Assembly (NCBI GenBank): GCA_020137815.1
Contig: CM035360.1
Span: 6,459,059 to 6,523,058 of the forward strand
From: Hormiphora californensis
Lineage: Eukaryota > Ctenophora > Tentaculata > Cydippida > Pleurobrachiidae
Length of the DNA: 64,000 bases
Direction of reading: 5' to 3'
Shown here: piece after piece, positions 22,299 through 33,193 of the stretch
How positions within the stretch are numbered: the stretch's first letter is position 1
How the letters are laid out: each line of letters opens with the position of its first letter
Translations under genes and position numbers: made by a program
The notes under the pieces: model-generated
What the model was told of the DNA's origin: nothing
Databases searched by the model: none
What the model saw: only the letters and a program-made list of their open reading frames with translations

Positions 22299-22972
22299 AT
22301 GGCATCTGACAAGACCCAAGTTTTCTATGCTGAGGCTCCTTCTGGAAACAAAGAGCAGGTTCTTGAGTTTGACACCTGTTGTGGAGGAAAGATCAAGGTG
22401 GTGAACTGCCCCAGTTATGCTACTCAGAACCCCCAGGAGAAGAAACAGGCTCTCTTGGAAGCACTAGACGCCAAGCAAACTGAGATCGAGGCTCTTCACA
22501 AGAAGCACAAGGACATCCAGACTACTCGTGCTGACCTCAGCGAGCGTGCTGCTCTTGACACCAGCCAGTTCGAGATCAAACGGAACAGGGCCTTGTTCAT
22601 GGCCATGCAACGAGACTTCATTGATACGAAGCTGGCGTACTGTGCAGAAGAAGCTCAACGGAGAGTTCACGGAGTCCAAGGACAACACCCGGGTTAAATC
22701 CTACTTCGAGGATCCTTGCAGGTCGGATCACCACCCAAGAGAAGGAGCTGAAGAAGGTCTCCAAGGACAAACAGGCTCTGGAAGAGGAAATGGTGGCTTT
22801 CGAGGCAAAGCTGGACGAAGTTATCGGGGAATACACCCGGGCTGTCTACAAGAGCAAACACTCCAAGCTGGTACTGGACCGTATGCAGGCCAGAAACAAG
22901 CTCCTCGCTGCCGAATGCAAGAAACTAGCCAAGGGTTCCGCTGGTATCCACAAGAGCCACTTCCGTCACTAA
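22299..22972 (+). CDS. Tandem-family coiled-coil protein, copy 2 (two frame slips)
   Basis: This is a short family member, about 225 residues when the frame is followed. It opens MASDKTQVFYAEAPSG, then the motif FDTCCGGKIKVVNCPSY (residues about 25-41), then an Ala/Glu/Lys-rich coiled coil ending in KGSAGIHKSHFRH and TAA. The coding signal moves by one extra base near 22,655 and again near 22,715. Without this the first frame stops at 22,697. GTAG followed by GTTTATG lies about 25 bases before the ATG, as in the next genes. It is either functional with base-call errors or a decaying copy. Confidence 0.6.
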
Positions 22973-23079
22973 AGATCCATTGTACAGACTTTGATTTTAA
23001 ATGAGAGAGTAGAGTGAGCCATTATAACTATTTACCGTCTTTTTATATTGACATCCATTTGAGATTGTGTTTTATTTTC

Positions 23080-23300
23080 ACCCCACGGCCACCCATCCAA
23101 TGCTGACCACTTCTATTCACCCCATCCCACTCACTGCTGACCTACTTTTGTTCATCCCTTCCCCACTCACTGCTGTTCACTTAGGATTCATCCCTTCCCA
23201 ACTCACTACTGACAACTTTTTGTTCATCCCTGACCACTTGAGTCCATCTCCTTCCCACTCACTTCTAACGACTTTGCAGTACCTTATCTCACCCACTCAC
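23080..23300. repeat. Degenerate ~50-bp pyrimidine-rich tandem repeat
   Basis: Four or so diverged copies of a C/T-rich unit containing TTCATCCCTTCCCAACTCAC and TGCTGACNACTTTT lie in the spacer before the gene at 23,359. They end just before a TTATAG acceptor-like site. Strand-asymmetric pyrimidine richness is typical of all spacers in this cluster. Confidence 0.6.
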
Positions 23301-23358
23301 CTCATTTTATAGGTTTTATGTACCACCATTTATTGACTGTATCACAACTTGTACCACG

Positions 23359-26259
23359 ATGGCTGGCGATGATGAATTTTACAAAAGACATATTCAAGAC
23401 ATATTAACTTCGGCGGAGGATCGTCCTGACGATACTTGAAAGGAGGTTAACTGTGGCAGAGGATCGTACCCACAGCGGCTGACGATATTCAAAGTAGGTC
23501 AACTGTGAAGAAGGATCGTCCAACAGCGGCTGGAGACTGATGACTTTTACAGAAGACATAGTTGGAAACATGATAACTGTGAATCGTCCCACAGTGGCTG
23601 AAGAGTTTCAAAGGAGGCGAACTGTAGAGGAGGATGGTCCCACAGTGGCTGAGGATATTGAAAGGAGTGTAAGTGAGGAGGAGGATCTTAAATCAGTTTG
23701 GGACGAAATAGAAGATTACCTGAGAACTCCCAAGACGGAGAATAATCGTCTCATAAAGCCAAAGCCAATAATAAAGCCAAAGCCAATAATAAAGGAAGAG
23801 GATCGTCCCACAGTGGCTGACGATATTGAAAGGAGGTTAACTGTGGAGGAGGATCGTCCCACAGTGGCTGACGATATTGAAAGGAGGTTAACTGTGGAGG
23901 AGGATCGTCCCACAGTGGCTGACGATATTGAAAGGATATTAATTGAGGAAGAGGATCGTCCCACATTGGCTGACGATTTTCAAAGGAGGTTAACTTTGGA
24001 GGAGGATCTTCCCACAGTGGCTGACGATGTAGAAACTCGCCTGAGAACTGAGGAGGATTGTCCCGCAACGGCTGACGATATCGAATTGAGGCTAGGTGAG
24101 GAGGAAGAGGAGGATCGTCCCACATTGGCTGACGATATTGAAGCGAGTGAGGAGGTTATTACTAAATCTATTTGGGACGATATTGAAGATTACCTGAGAG
24201 CTCCCAATCCCATTCCTGAGGCTGCCGACATTCGAACACGAAGATGGGATAGTGAGGTTGAGGAACTCGAAAGGAAAATGGCTGAGAGCGAGTCAGATGA
24301 GTCTGAGTTTGATTATGGCGAATATGATCCATTCGACTATTGCGGCGTCCCAAAAATGGCATTCCAGTTCCCCAATGCAGCTCACCCCGTGTACGAACAT
24401 GGAGAGGAGGTTAAAGAATTTAAAGTGGGGGACAGATTCCATGAGGATATTTTCCCAGCAGCCACCCCTTGGGCCGGAGAAGGAGCCCTTAAAAGGTACG
24501 GCGAATATTGGGAAAATGCTTCTGATTTTCCTCTGATGTACGCAAACCATCGTGATGAAGAGGTGGAAGATAAACGGCACCCCCTCCGTATTCTTTTCGG
24601 ACACGAGGAGCCAAGAGAAAGGTTCTACCCGGATCCTCGTCCTATCGGTCCCCAGCGTAAAGATGTAATGAAGTACAAGGTCGATGGTGTATTGAACGAG
24701 GACATGGAAGATGTTATGCATGAAATGATCTCCAACCACTACAGATATGGTGTAGAGCTTAAACATGACCGTGTTAAAGAACCTTTGAAACATGACGAGG
24801 GTAAATATGAAATTGTTAGGAAACCTCTCAGACCTGGATTTCAAGAACACATCAAAAATAATCAAGGGGAGTATTTCCAGAACTTCTACAAGAAGCACCC
24901 TCTGTATGAGTACCCTGAGGTACCAGAGGACTTCTATGTTGAAGAGGTTCGCCGAACTGAGTCTGAGGAGAACGCACGGGCTGCTCAACAGGCCTTTGAA
25001 TCTACCAGATCTATGCAGAAGCCTTCTCGATTACCAGGCACTTTTGCCCTCAATGATGCCTCTGGTTATCAGTCTCTGGCTGGATCTGGACAATTCATTG
25101 GCACAGGAAAGAATAAAGCAAGGGGTGATACGCGTCTTTCCCCTGATTTTGATGGACCCAGGTCCGAGTTTTCAGAGAGTAATGGAGGGAAGATAAAGAT
25201 CGTGACTGATCGAGAGTTCTCCTATGGTGGCCTTGGAGACTGTCTTATCACTGGCACGCTCTTCGCAGAAACTGCTGATATTTCCACTGCCTTCAAATCA
25301 ATTGTTGGTGTAATTGACCGGAAAACAAGATCAAGTGGACACCAGCTATGAAGAGCTACATGTTCTCGAGTTGGAGGTTGGTTCTCTCAGGCAGCAACTT
25401 ACCGAATTTGTTCAGGAAAGTGACTTCGATCAGGGTGCCTTTACTGCTGAGGAGAAGGAGCTTCAGGCCAAATTGGAGAAGGCCAAGAAATCCCTGAACG
25501 AACTGAATGATGGTATGGAAATTGGTTATGTCACTGGGTTCAAGGAGGATTATGGAACTCCAGAGAAACTGATTGCTGAATTGGAGGCCCTTATGGAGGA
25601 GCAAGAAAAGGATTTACCGGGACTGGAGGAGGAATTTAAGAAACTGAGTGACGCCAAGGACATAGTTGAGACACAAACCAACCAACTGAGCAACCAGGTT
25701 GAAAACAAGATGAAGATAAACAAACAAGCCGATCCGTCAGTTTAACACCCTCAGGTGCAAGAAGGACGCTCTTGCTGACAAATGTGAAGAGATCCGGGGT
25801 AGCGCAACTGCTGCGTTTGAGGCGTATAAAGATCTTTATTACACCCTTGATGAACTCATGCAGGACAACTCGGTCCTAGTTAATATCAACAAGAAGCTCG
25901 CTAAAAAGATCACATTTTTGGAAGATGCCAAAGTTCACTCCTACATCAAGAAGTAATAATCGACCCTGACTGCACAAGGGAGGAGTACAATCAGATCTTT
26001 AAAAAGAAGTATGACACTATAATTGAGAATGGAAGAGCGAAAGCGGCAGAACTTCCAAGAAATGGCTGACGCAGCCAAAGAAAGTCCAATGGTTAAGGGG
26101 GAACGTCCAGCTCCTGAGGAAGGATCCAAAACGAAGAGTAATCTTATTAGCCGTTTCACTGCCCTTCGTAAGGCAAACGCCAAGAAGGCCAAGTCTGCAC
26201 TCGAAACCAAAACCACCTTGGCCAAGAAGACCTATTCCAAGTCTGGTAATTGGAAGTAA
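23359..26259 (+). CDS. Tandem-family coiled-coil protein, copy 3, with VADDIE repeats
   Basis: This is the largest family member and its function is unknown. The N-terminal part is a tandem array of a 17-18 residue acidic unit (EEDRPTVADDIERRLTV), with the clean copies at 23.6-24.15 kb. A Tyr/Pro/His-rich region follows (KHPLYEYPEVPEDFYVEEV), then the family motif NGGKIKIVTDREF near 25.2 kb, then a coiled coil (EEKELQAKLEKAKKSLNEL) and a Lys-rich end (KTYSKSGNWK). The ATG at 23,359 is chosen because DDEFYKRH and the first repeat follow it. The frame must step by one base several times between 23,410 and 23,580 and near 25,330, 25,740, 25,950 and 26,030, mostly as one extra base. The continuous 603-codon ORF spans 23,540-25,351. 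Confidence 0.55.
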
Positions 26260-26506
26260 AGAGATGTTATCAAACCAAAATTTGTGTTAATTCGTGTATG
26301 TTTACTATTTTAACCATTTCATATTGACCATTTAACAGTTCAATGTGTTTCATTCATCCCCACTATCACCCCATACACCCCATACAACCCCCTACCTTGA
26401 CCCGGCCACCTATCATTAATCACACCAATCTCATCCTCTGTAGGTTTATGTTTTTATTACACTGAATTCGTGATTTTTACTACCAAACGCGTCACTACAA
26501 CCAAAT

Positions 26507-28313
26507 ATGTCAACAAGCCAGGAGGAAGTTTTTGAGGAGGTTCTCCCTGAGCCTGCAGCCGGAGAATCTAGCCCTGCCCCTGCAGCCGGAGAATCTAGCC
26601 CTGCCCCTGCAGCCGGAGGATCTAGCCCTGCCCCTCCTTCCCCCGCCAAACCCGGACCATCAGGCCTTGCCAAGACAACAGGTCCCTCTAAGAAATTGTC
26701 CGACTCTCCAAAGACGATTGATGGAGATACGTACTATGTTATCAGACCTGAGGGTTACAACGGGGAACAGAGTTTTAGTGTGAAGCAGTGCTGTGGCAAT
26801 GAGCTGAAGATCGTTATAAAACCGGAACACTACTTCGGAGGTGGAGGTCCTCGCGAACAAGAAACAGCAAGAATTGGATGCTGTCAACAAGAAGTGTACC
26901 GCACTAAGCAAGGAGAAGCAGGCCATCAAGGAGAAGATAAAGGTGTCTGGAAATCAGATCTGTGACGCTAAAGAACGTCTCCGTGAGATCAAGATCCAGC
27001 TGCTGTTCAAGCTTGCTCGACTTGCCACCTGGCAAAGGAAGAAGGAGGTGGAGGCGGAGATCCGACCTAATAACACTGATCCAAAGGAGCATTACCTGAC
27101 CCAAGAAAAGAAACTCCGGGATATGGAAAAGAAATACAGGGAACAGAGTGAAAAGGTCATGGGTCTGAGGGATAATATTAGGTCTACAATTGAGGAACAT
27201 GTTTTCTTGGATTCACTAGGCGAGGATCTAAAGATTGAGAATAGGAGGGTCCGAGATCAATCCCGTAACAACCAAGTTGTTTTGGAGAGTTTGAAACAGC
27301 AAAATGCCGAGTTGGAGGCCAAATGTAAGATCTACTGGGAAAAACATTCCGAGACCACGGCACAGGTAGAGGAGTTAGATGCTGAAGCGGAGAACATCGC
27401 TCGAGAAAATGACAAAATTGTAGCGCAGAATGAAAGGATGGCAGTGATTGCCAAAGAAACTATCTCTTCTGCCTCCAAGAAGGTTCAGCAAATGGCAGGT
27501 GTGATCTCTGCATTGTCTTCTGGCCCATCTCCCAAGACTGGCCCACCGCCCAAGACTGGCCCATCTCCCAAGACTGGCCAACCGCCCAAGACTCGTCCAT
27601 CTCCCAAGACTGGCCTAGCTCCCAAGACTCGTCCATCTCCCAAGACTGGCCTAGCTCCCAAGACTGGCCTAGCTCCCAAGAATAGGGCCCCCAAGTCTCC
27701 CAGGACCCCCGGCCCAAGGAAGTCAGGTCCTCCTACCCCCTTGACCGCTAATCTCCGACGATCGGGTGGCGTGAGAAAGCCAGGTGAAAGATTGCCTACT
27801 AAACCCTCTCAACAGAAGGGGCCTGCTACAGGAAAAAGGAAGGCTACTGGAGCACCCACAGCCTCGGCTGCCCGTGCAGGAGCCAAAAAGGTCAGTATCG
27901 TTGAAGTTGCTGCCTCCGCGCCTACAGATGCAGAGATCAGGGCAGAAAGAGAGCGACAAGAATTTGAATACGAAGAACAAATGATGGCTATTCAAGAGGC
28001 AGAAGACGAGAGCAACAGAGAATTTGAGAGAATTGAGTATGAAGAAAAAATGAATGCCATTCGAGAGGCCGGTACAAGGGCCCGAGCAACATTAGCAAAG
28101 AACGGCGCTGCTCCAGCACAGGTCTCCAAGACCCCAAGTGACCTAATGAGACGGCTCCAAATTATTAAGGACAAACAAAGGGGTAACGACAAAATTAATG
28201 CCCTGCGAGAGGCTGCTGCACAGGCCCGGAGAACTGCTCCCCAGGTGGATCCCAAGGTCAAAAGTGATCTGATGAAACGGCTACAGGCTGTAAAGGACAA
28301 ACAATACCAATGA
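26507..28313 (+). CDS. Tandem-family coiled-coil protein, copy 4, with Pro-rich repeats
   Basis: The protein is about 600 residues when a single extra base near 26,840 is ignored, and its function is unknown. The order is: acidic start; Ala/Pro repeats (SSPAPAAGE); motif KQCCGNELKIVIKPEHY near 26.8 kb; a long coiled coil; about eleven copies of a PKTG hexapeptide-like repeat at 27.52-27.69 kb; a basic Pro/Lys region; and two related C-terminal segments ending SDLMRRLQIIKDKQR and SDLMKRLQAVKDKQ. CTGTAG followed by GTTTATG precedes the ATG by about 60 bases. The C-terminal segment and 3' flank are duplicated at 31.9-32.3 kb. Confidence 0.65.
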
Positions 28314-28523
28314 AACTGAGTCCTGGCCAAATTCCAGTGAACTTGTTCGCTGATCAAACCCATTAGATGTATTGTTATTTCACCAGAATTGTAATTGTAA
28401 TTGAGTGATTATGTGTAATCTTGATTTGTTTATCCCTGAATCTTTTAGCTTTGAATATAATGTGTTTTATTATCCCCAAAATCCCAATCGCACCCCCACC
28501 CTCCCACAAAGGCACAAACCTCA

Positions 28524-29864
28524 CACGGCGTGCCTGGTGAAATTTTAACACGACCTAGCATGCGACGGGAAACCACCACTTGTACGTGGTAGCTGAGGGT
28601 CTACAGAATGGCGCTACGGTGCGGGAAAAAACATTCCATTCCCTAAAATCTTTTTTTTTACTTTTATTTGATTTGGGTCAAAATTGGCTATATTAAACGT
28701 GGTCCCGAAAAATCCATAATGACTTAGCACACGAAATATGTCACCCCTACCTATTTTTGCACGTAGAATCGATTGCCGTTAAAGTCGAATCTCTAAAATG
28801 ACTGTAAAATGGTGAAAAATTGATTTTTTACCATTTTTTGGAGGTTTTTAGCCCCTAAACCATTGAAAACGTTGAGATAGGAATTTGAAACTAGTGCCAA
28901 TCGTTAAAATGGTCATTTTTCTACCAAGAACCAAGTTTTCGTGTATATCCGATTTATGGTTAGATTTGGGCAAATTGTTGAAATCTGCCAACTAGGAGAA
29001 CCGTAACTTGATTTTCTTGTTTTTTGGATTTTGGCATTTTCGACAAACTTCTGATTGAAATGGTCAATCGGGACCATGCTTAAGTTGTTTATGGGACAAT
29101 TTTCGACTAAAATCCAAGATTTCATACCAATCCAATAACAGATCGTTGATTTATAGAAAATTTAAGTAAGCAAAACGGTGAAAATAAGCAAGAAAAGTTG
29201 TCATTTTGACCGTTTTGCCTACTTAAATTTTCTATAAACCAACGATCTGTTATTGGATTGGTATGAAATCTTGGATTTTAGTCGAAAATTGTCCCATAAA
29301 CAACTTAAGCATGGTCCCGATTGACCATTTCAATCAGAAGTTTGTCGAAAATGCCAAAATCCAAAAAACAAGAAAATCAAGTTACGGTTCTCCTAGTTGG
29401 CAGATTTCAACAATTTGCCCAAATCTAACCATAAATCGGATATACACGAAAACTTAGTTCTTGGTAGAAAAATGACCATTTTAACGATTGGCACTAGTTT
29501 CAAATTCCTATCTCAACGTTTTCAATGGTTTAGGGGCTAAAAACCTCCAAAAAATGGTAAAAAATCAACTTTTGACCATTTTACAGTCATTTTAGAGATT
29601 CGACTTCAACGGCAATCGATTTTACGTGCAAAAATAGGTGGGCGTGACATATTTCGAGTGCTAAGTCATTATGGATTTTTCGGGACCACGTTTAATATAG
29701 CCAATTTTGACCCAAATCAAATAAAAGTAAAAAAAAAGATTTTAGGGAATGGAATGTTTTTTCCCGCACCGTAGCGCCATTCTGTAGACCCTCAGCTACC
29801 ACGTACAAGTGGTGGTTTCCCGTAGCATGCTAGGTCGTGTTAAAGTTTCACCAGGCACGCCGTG
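28524..29864. mobile_element. 1.34-kb palindromic (hairpin) MITE with CTCA target duplication
   Basis: The element is two near-identical inverted arms of about 650 bp meeting near 29,190, so the whole element folds into one hairpin. Ends are CACGGCGTGCCTGGTG and its complement. CTCA flanks both sides (28520-28523, 29865-29868). The duplicated flank at 32.2 kb carries a single CTCA at the matching position and no element. The mirrored small ORFs on both strands are a consequence of symmetry, not genes. The superfamily was not assigned. Confidence 0.9.
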
Positions 29865-30001
29865 CTCACCCATCGTCCCAAAAAACACAACAACAGACAT
29901 TCACAATACAACTCCTCCCACGCATACACCATTTCTCTGTATTTCAATTGATCTATCGAACTCTCACAGAGCGCATGAAGTGACGCTGTGAGAGCGACAC
30001 A

Positions 30002-31131
30002 ATGTTTCACCCTGAGATCACCCCTGAGCTTCAGACTCTCATGGAACGTCTTACAGTCCAGGACCACGCATACACCTGGTACTCAAATGCCACCTTCGAG
30101 AAGGTCTACCCGAAGTTGCAGGAGATGGAGAGCACTCTTCCTATCTGGCAGATCCACAGTTTCCCCAACGCCAAACTTGTCGAGTTCGGTGACCAGGCTA
30201 AGAATGATGACTTGATCCTGCCCAGGGAACAGCTGAGGTATTTGATTGAGCTGACAGAGCAGGAGAAGCCCTTCTCCTTCATCAAAAAGGACCAGAGAGA
30301 ACAGAGGCTGAAGGAACTCCGGTCTGTTGTGGACATTGAGGATGTTGTGGAGTTCGGAAACGATGATCTTCTCGTTATTTGGGCCCTCCAGGAGAAGAGC
30401 AGTGCACCTGGGTTTGGAAACAACTTTGGAGAAAGCTGTGGAAATAACATCGAGATCATCACCCAGCCAATCTACGTGGGTGACATTGATGATGATGAAG
30501 ATCCCACTGGTCTGATGAATTGTCTCGTCAAGATTGCCCATCTGAAACAGGATGAGATCGAGATGTACTACAAGAAGATCAGCAAGGGTAATGACGAAGT
30601 GTTCAAGATCAGTAAAATCATCACCACCACCGCCAGCATGAAGGAACGAGAGGAGGGGCTGGTAGCGAAGCTGAAGGCCCGTATTGCCACTGGTATTGAA
30701 AAACTGGAGAACTTGGAGACAATGGTCGATATGGGCACGAGGTCCGGTCACAACGAATATGTCAAGTTTGCTGATCAGCTGGGACCTCTGACGAAACAAA
30801 TCATCCAGAGGATCGTCGACCACAGGGCCCTCATCTCGGACCAGACCGCCAAGCTGCGCCATGCAGCGGAGAAGAAAGCAAAGATGCAAGCTAACATTAG
30901 TACAATCCGCAAACAGATGAAGAAATTGGAGGAGGAAAAGCAAAGAGATGCCGCTGCTTATGATGTTCTGAAACGACAGAACCAGGACCTCCGACAAAAG
31001 TATGAGGAGCTGTCGGGACGATCTGCTGATCATGTGCTCTCCAAGGTCCCTCAAAAGAAGGAGGCTGCACCCAACCCAATGGCTGAGGTGAACCTACCAT
31101 ACGAAGATGTGTCTGCCCGGGATGCTCATTA
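30002..31131 (+). pseudogene. Truncated, chimeric duplicate of the 20.7-kb coiled-coil gene
   Basis: This is an almost exact copy of copy 1 from PEITPEL onward (AYTWYSNATFEKVYPKL, motif SCGNNIEIITQPIYV, same coiled coil). It lacks the first 55 or so residues and begins MFHPEITPEL from new upstream sequence. The ORF ends HAH-stop only because a MITE inserted in its HYYQNK codons. Beyond the MITE (31,888-32,008) the reading resumes as YYQNKVKKYKRG and then runs into a segment homologous to the end of copy 4 (KSDLMKRLLAV). It may be expressed as a truncated protein, but a non-functional chimera is more likely. The arm before the MITE is otherwise open and well conserved. Confidence 0.7.
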
Positions 31132-31887
31132 ACGGGTGATAACTAAAAGATGTCACAAATTTAAAACAGCTGTAGAATTTTTCCCTTTTGAGATACAGCT
31201 TCGGGCCAGTTATAAAACGATTTTTCAGACAATTTTGAATCGGAATAATATACCGGCAAAGACTAAAAAGTTCGTTTTCATTGCGATATCACATCATTTC
31301 CTTTTGCCCCACCAAAGCATTTAGTACGTGATATTTACACACTTTTCTAGCACCTCTAGCACCTGTTCTGTTCAAGATTCAGCTTCGGGACAGTGACAGA
31401 ATGATTTATCAGACAATTTTGAACGAAATTAACTTTGTTTCAAACTTCATAAGTCTCAATTTCCTGATCAGAATCTTCTGTAACAAAGCGTAGTTTACAG
31501 GTAATTTGGGAAATCGCCATTTCGACGATCTCTTGAAACATTAATGACCGTGAAAACCAATTACTTAATGGGCTAAAATGTTCAAACTTGGCAGTTATGT
31601 TGGCTATGGCATGAACAACCAAAGCTCCAATTTTTAGAATTTTATCTCATTGGAAAAGTCATTTCTGATCACATAGAAGTTTCAAATCTCCGTACTACAT
31701 GCTTTGGTGGGACAAGATGAAATGATCAGATATCGCAATAAAAATGAACTTTTTAGGTTTTGCCGGTATATTATCCCGATTCAAAATTGTCTGAAAAATC
31801 GTTCTATAACTGGCCCGAAGCTGTATCTCATAAGGGAAAAATTCTACAGCTGTTTTAAATTTGTGACATCTTTTAGTTATCACCCGT
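31132..31887. mobile_element. 756-bp MITE with long inverted ends and TA target duplication
   Basis: Ends ACGGGTGATAACTAAAAGAT and its complement extend into inverted arms of about 180 bp with a unique centre. TA is duplicated at 30-31 of 31,1xx and at 31,888-31,889. It inserted into the CATTAC codons of the coiled-coil duplicate, creating an immediate TAA. The complete host codons can be compared in the intact copy at 20.7 kb. Confidence 0.9.
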
Positions 31888-32300
31888 TACTACCAGAATA
31901 AGGTGAAGAAGTACAAGCGTGGGGAACAATGGTCAAGGAAGGCCATTCGAAGACCAAAAGTGATCTCATGAAACGGCTGCTGGCTGTAAATAAGGACAAT
32001 AGAAATAGATGAAACTATCCTGGCCAAATTCCAGTGAACTTGTTCGCTGATCAAACCCATTGATTTTATTTCACCAGAATTGTAATTTTAATTGAGTGAT
32101 TGTGTGTTACCTTGATGTGTTTATCCTTGAGTACTGTTTTAGTTTTGAATTTGTGTTTTATTTCCTTCGAAACCCCAATCCCACCACTCACACCCCACTC
32201 TCTCCAACCCTCACCCATCGCCCCACAACAACCCACAAACACAACAACAGACATTCACAACACAACTCCACTCTCCCACACAATTACCTGTTCTCTGTGT
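31888..32300 (+). pseudogene. Duplicated tail and 3' flank of the 26.5-kb gene
   Basis: About 40 bases of copy-1 tail lead into sequence matching the last codons of copy 4, then its 3' untranslated region. The matching words are CTGGCCAAATTCCAGTGAAC, GTTCGCTGATCAAACCCATT and CACCAGAATTGTAATT. The flank continues to ACAACAGACATTCACAA, which is also found at 29.89 kb, so a block of several hundred bases was copied in tandem. Confidence 0.75.
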
Positions 32301-32316
32301 TTCACCCTCCTTCCAG

Positions 32317-33193
32317 GGACGACAAGGAGAAATTCACGAGGAGGTTCCACGCTCTGAAGCATGCCCCTGCCCTCAGCCTGGGTATGGTGGATGTCCGCAA
32401 GGTTGACAGGACAACACGAATTGTGGACAGCGACAAGAAGAAACCATCTTCTAAACAGGAATGGTAAGTTGTTTTAACCAACCCCCATTCTCACTCCCCT
32501 TTGGTTACGAAGTCACTCCTATTATTGCATGAGTTAGCGCAGAGGGGGAATTTCATTACCAACACTCCCCTCCCCTTCTCTCTACAGTCTACACCCTTTC
32601 TTAACCCACTCCTCCTTCCCTTCTTACCCCGCCAAGTCTCCCTCCCTTCTCTCCGCACCCTACCTCACCCCTCTTCTCCAGGTATGTAGATGCACTGGAG
32701 GAATTGGAAGTTGCCAGATTTATAACCGAGGAAAGAGTGCTGCAGCAATTGGAACGGTTCGAAACCTTCTCTCACATTGATATAGCTGATGAAATCAAAT
32801 CAATGAAGGTTCGTGTGGAATATTGTTGATTAAAAAACTCGGTAGAACTAGAGCCGTAATATCGAAAATTTCTAATTATCCTGTCTCTATTTGTTCCTAA
32901 TCCCAGTTCCCCCAATTAGGCCAAGTTGTGCTATCTGACTCTCTCCATGCCGGTATACTACGTTCTACAGTCGGAATACCAGTTTGCTATCCGGGTAAGA
33001 AGACAGGTGGATATCCACTGTTGTCCAATTCCCAAATCTTACTACAACTGATTCAGTTATTAGCATATTGTGATTGTGAACTGTTTTTCTGTTTCAGTTT
33101 ATCATCCGAAAATGTCTGAACGTGCAAGAAGATTTCTTTGGTAGCTGGTTTAAGATGAGATTCAAGAAAGGAAAGGCTGCAGCCTCAGCGTGA
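32317..33193 (+). CDS. 3' exons of an unrecognised gene
   Basis: Four exons with good GT-AG borders (32317-32464, 32682-32808, 32920-32993, 33099-33193) encode about 145 residues: KEKFTRRFHALKHAPALSLG, then VDVRKVDRTTRIVDSDKKK, an acidic helix (DALEELEVARFITEERVLQQ), then MPVYYVLQSEYQFAIRFIIR, and a basic end. I do not recognise the family. The first exon opens directly at an acceptor (CCTTCCAG), with no in-frame ATG except an internal one in LGMVDV. Upstream lies duplicated, MITE-interrupted DNA. The 5' part may be lost, may lie beyond the inserted cluster, or the acceptor may receive a spliced leader. Confidence 0.55.

Noticed and set aside
28913-29457. Identical 64-70 codon ORFs on opposite strands
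   Set aside because: They are the two arms of a palindromic MITE, with no coding evidence. The same applies to the mirrored 65-codon ORFs at 37,590 and 38,542.
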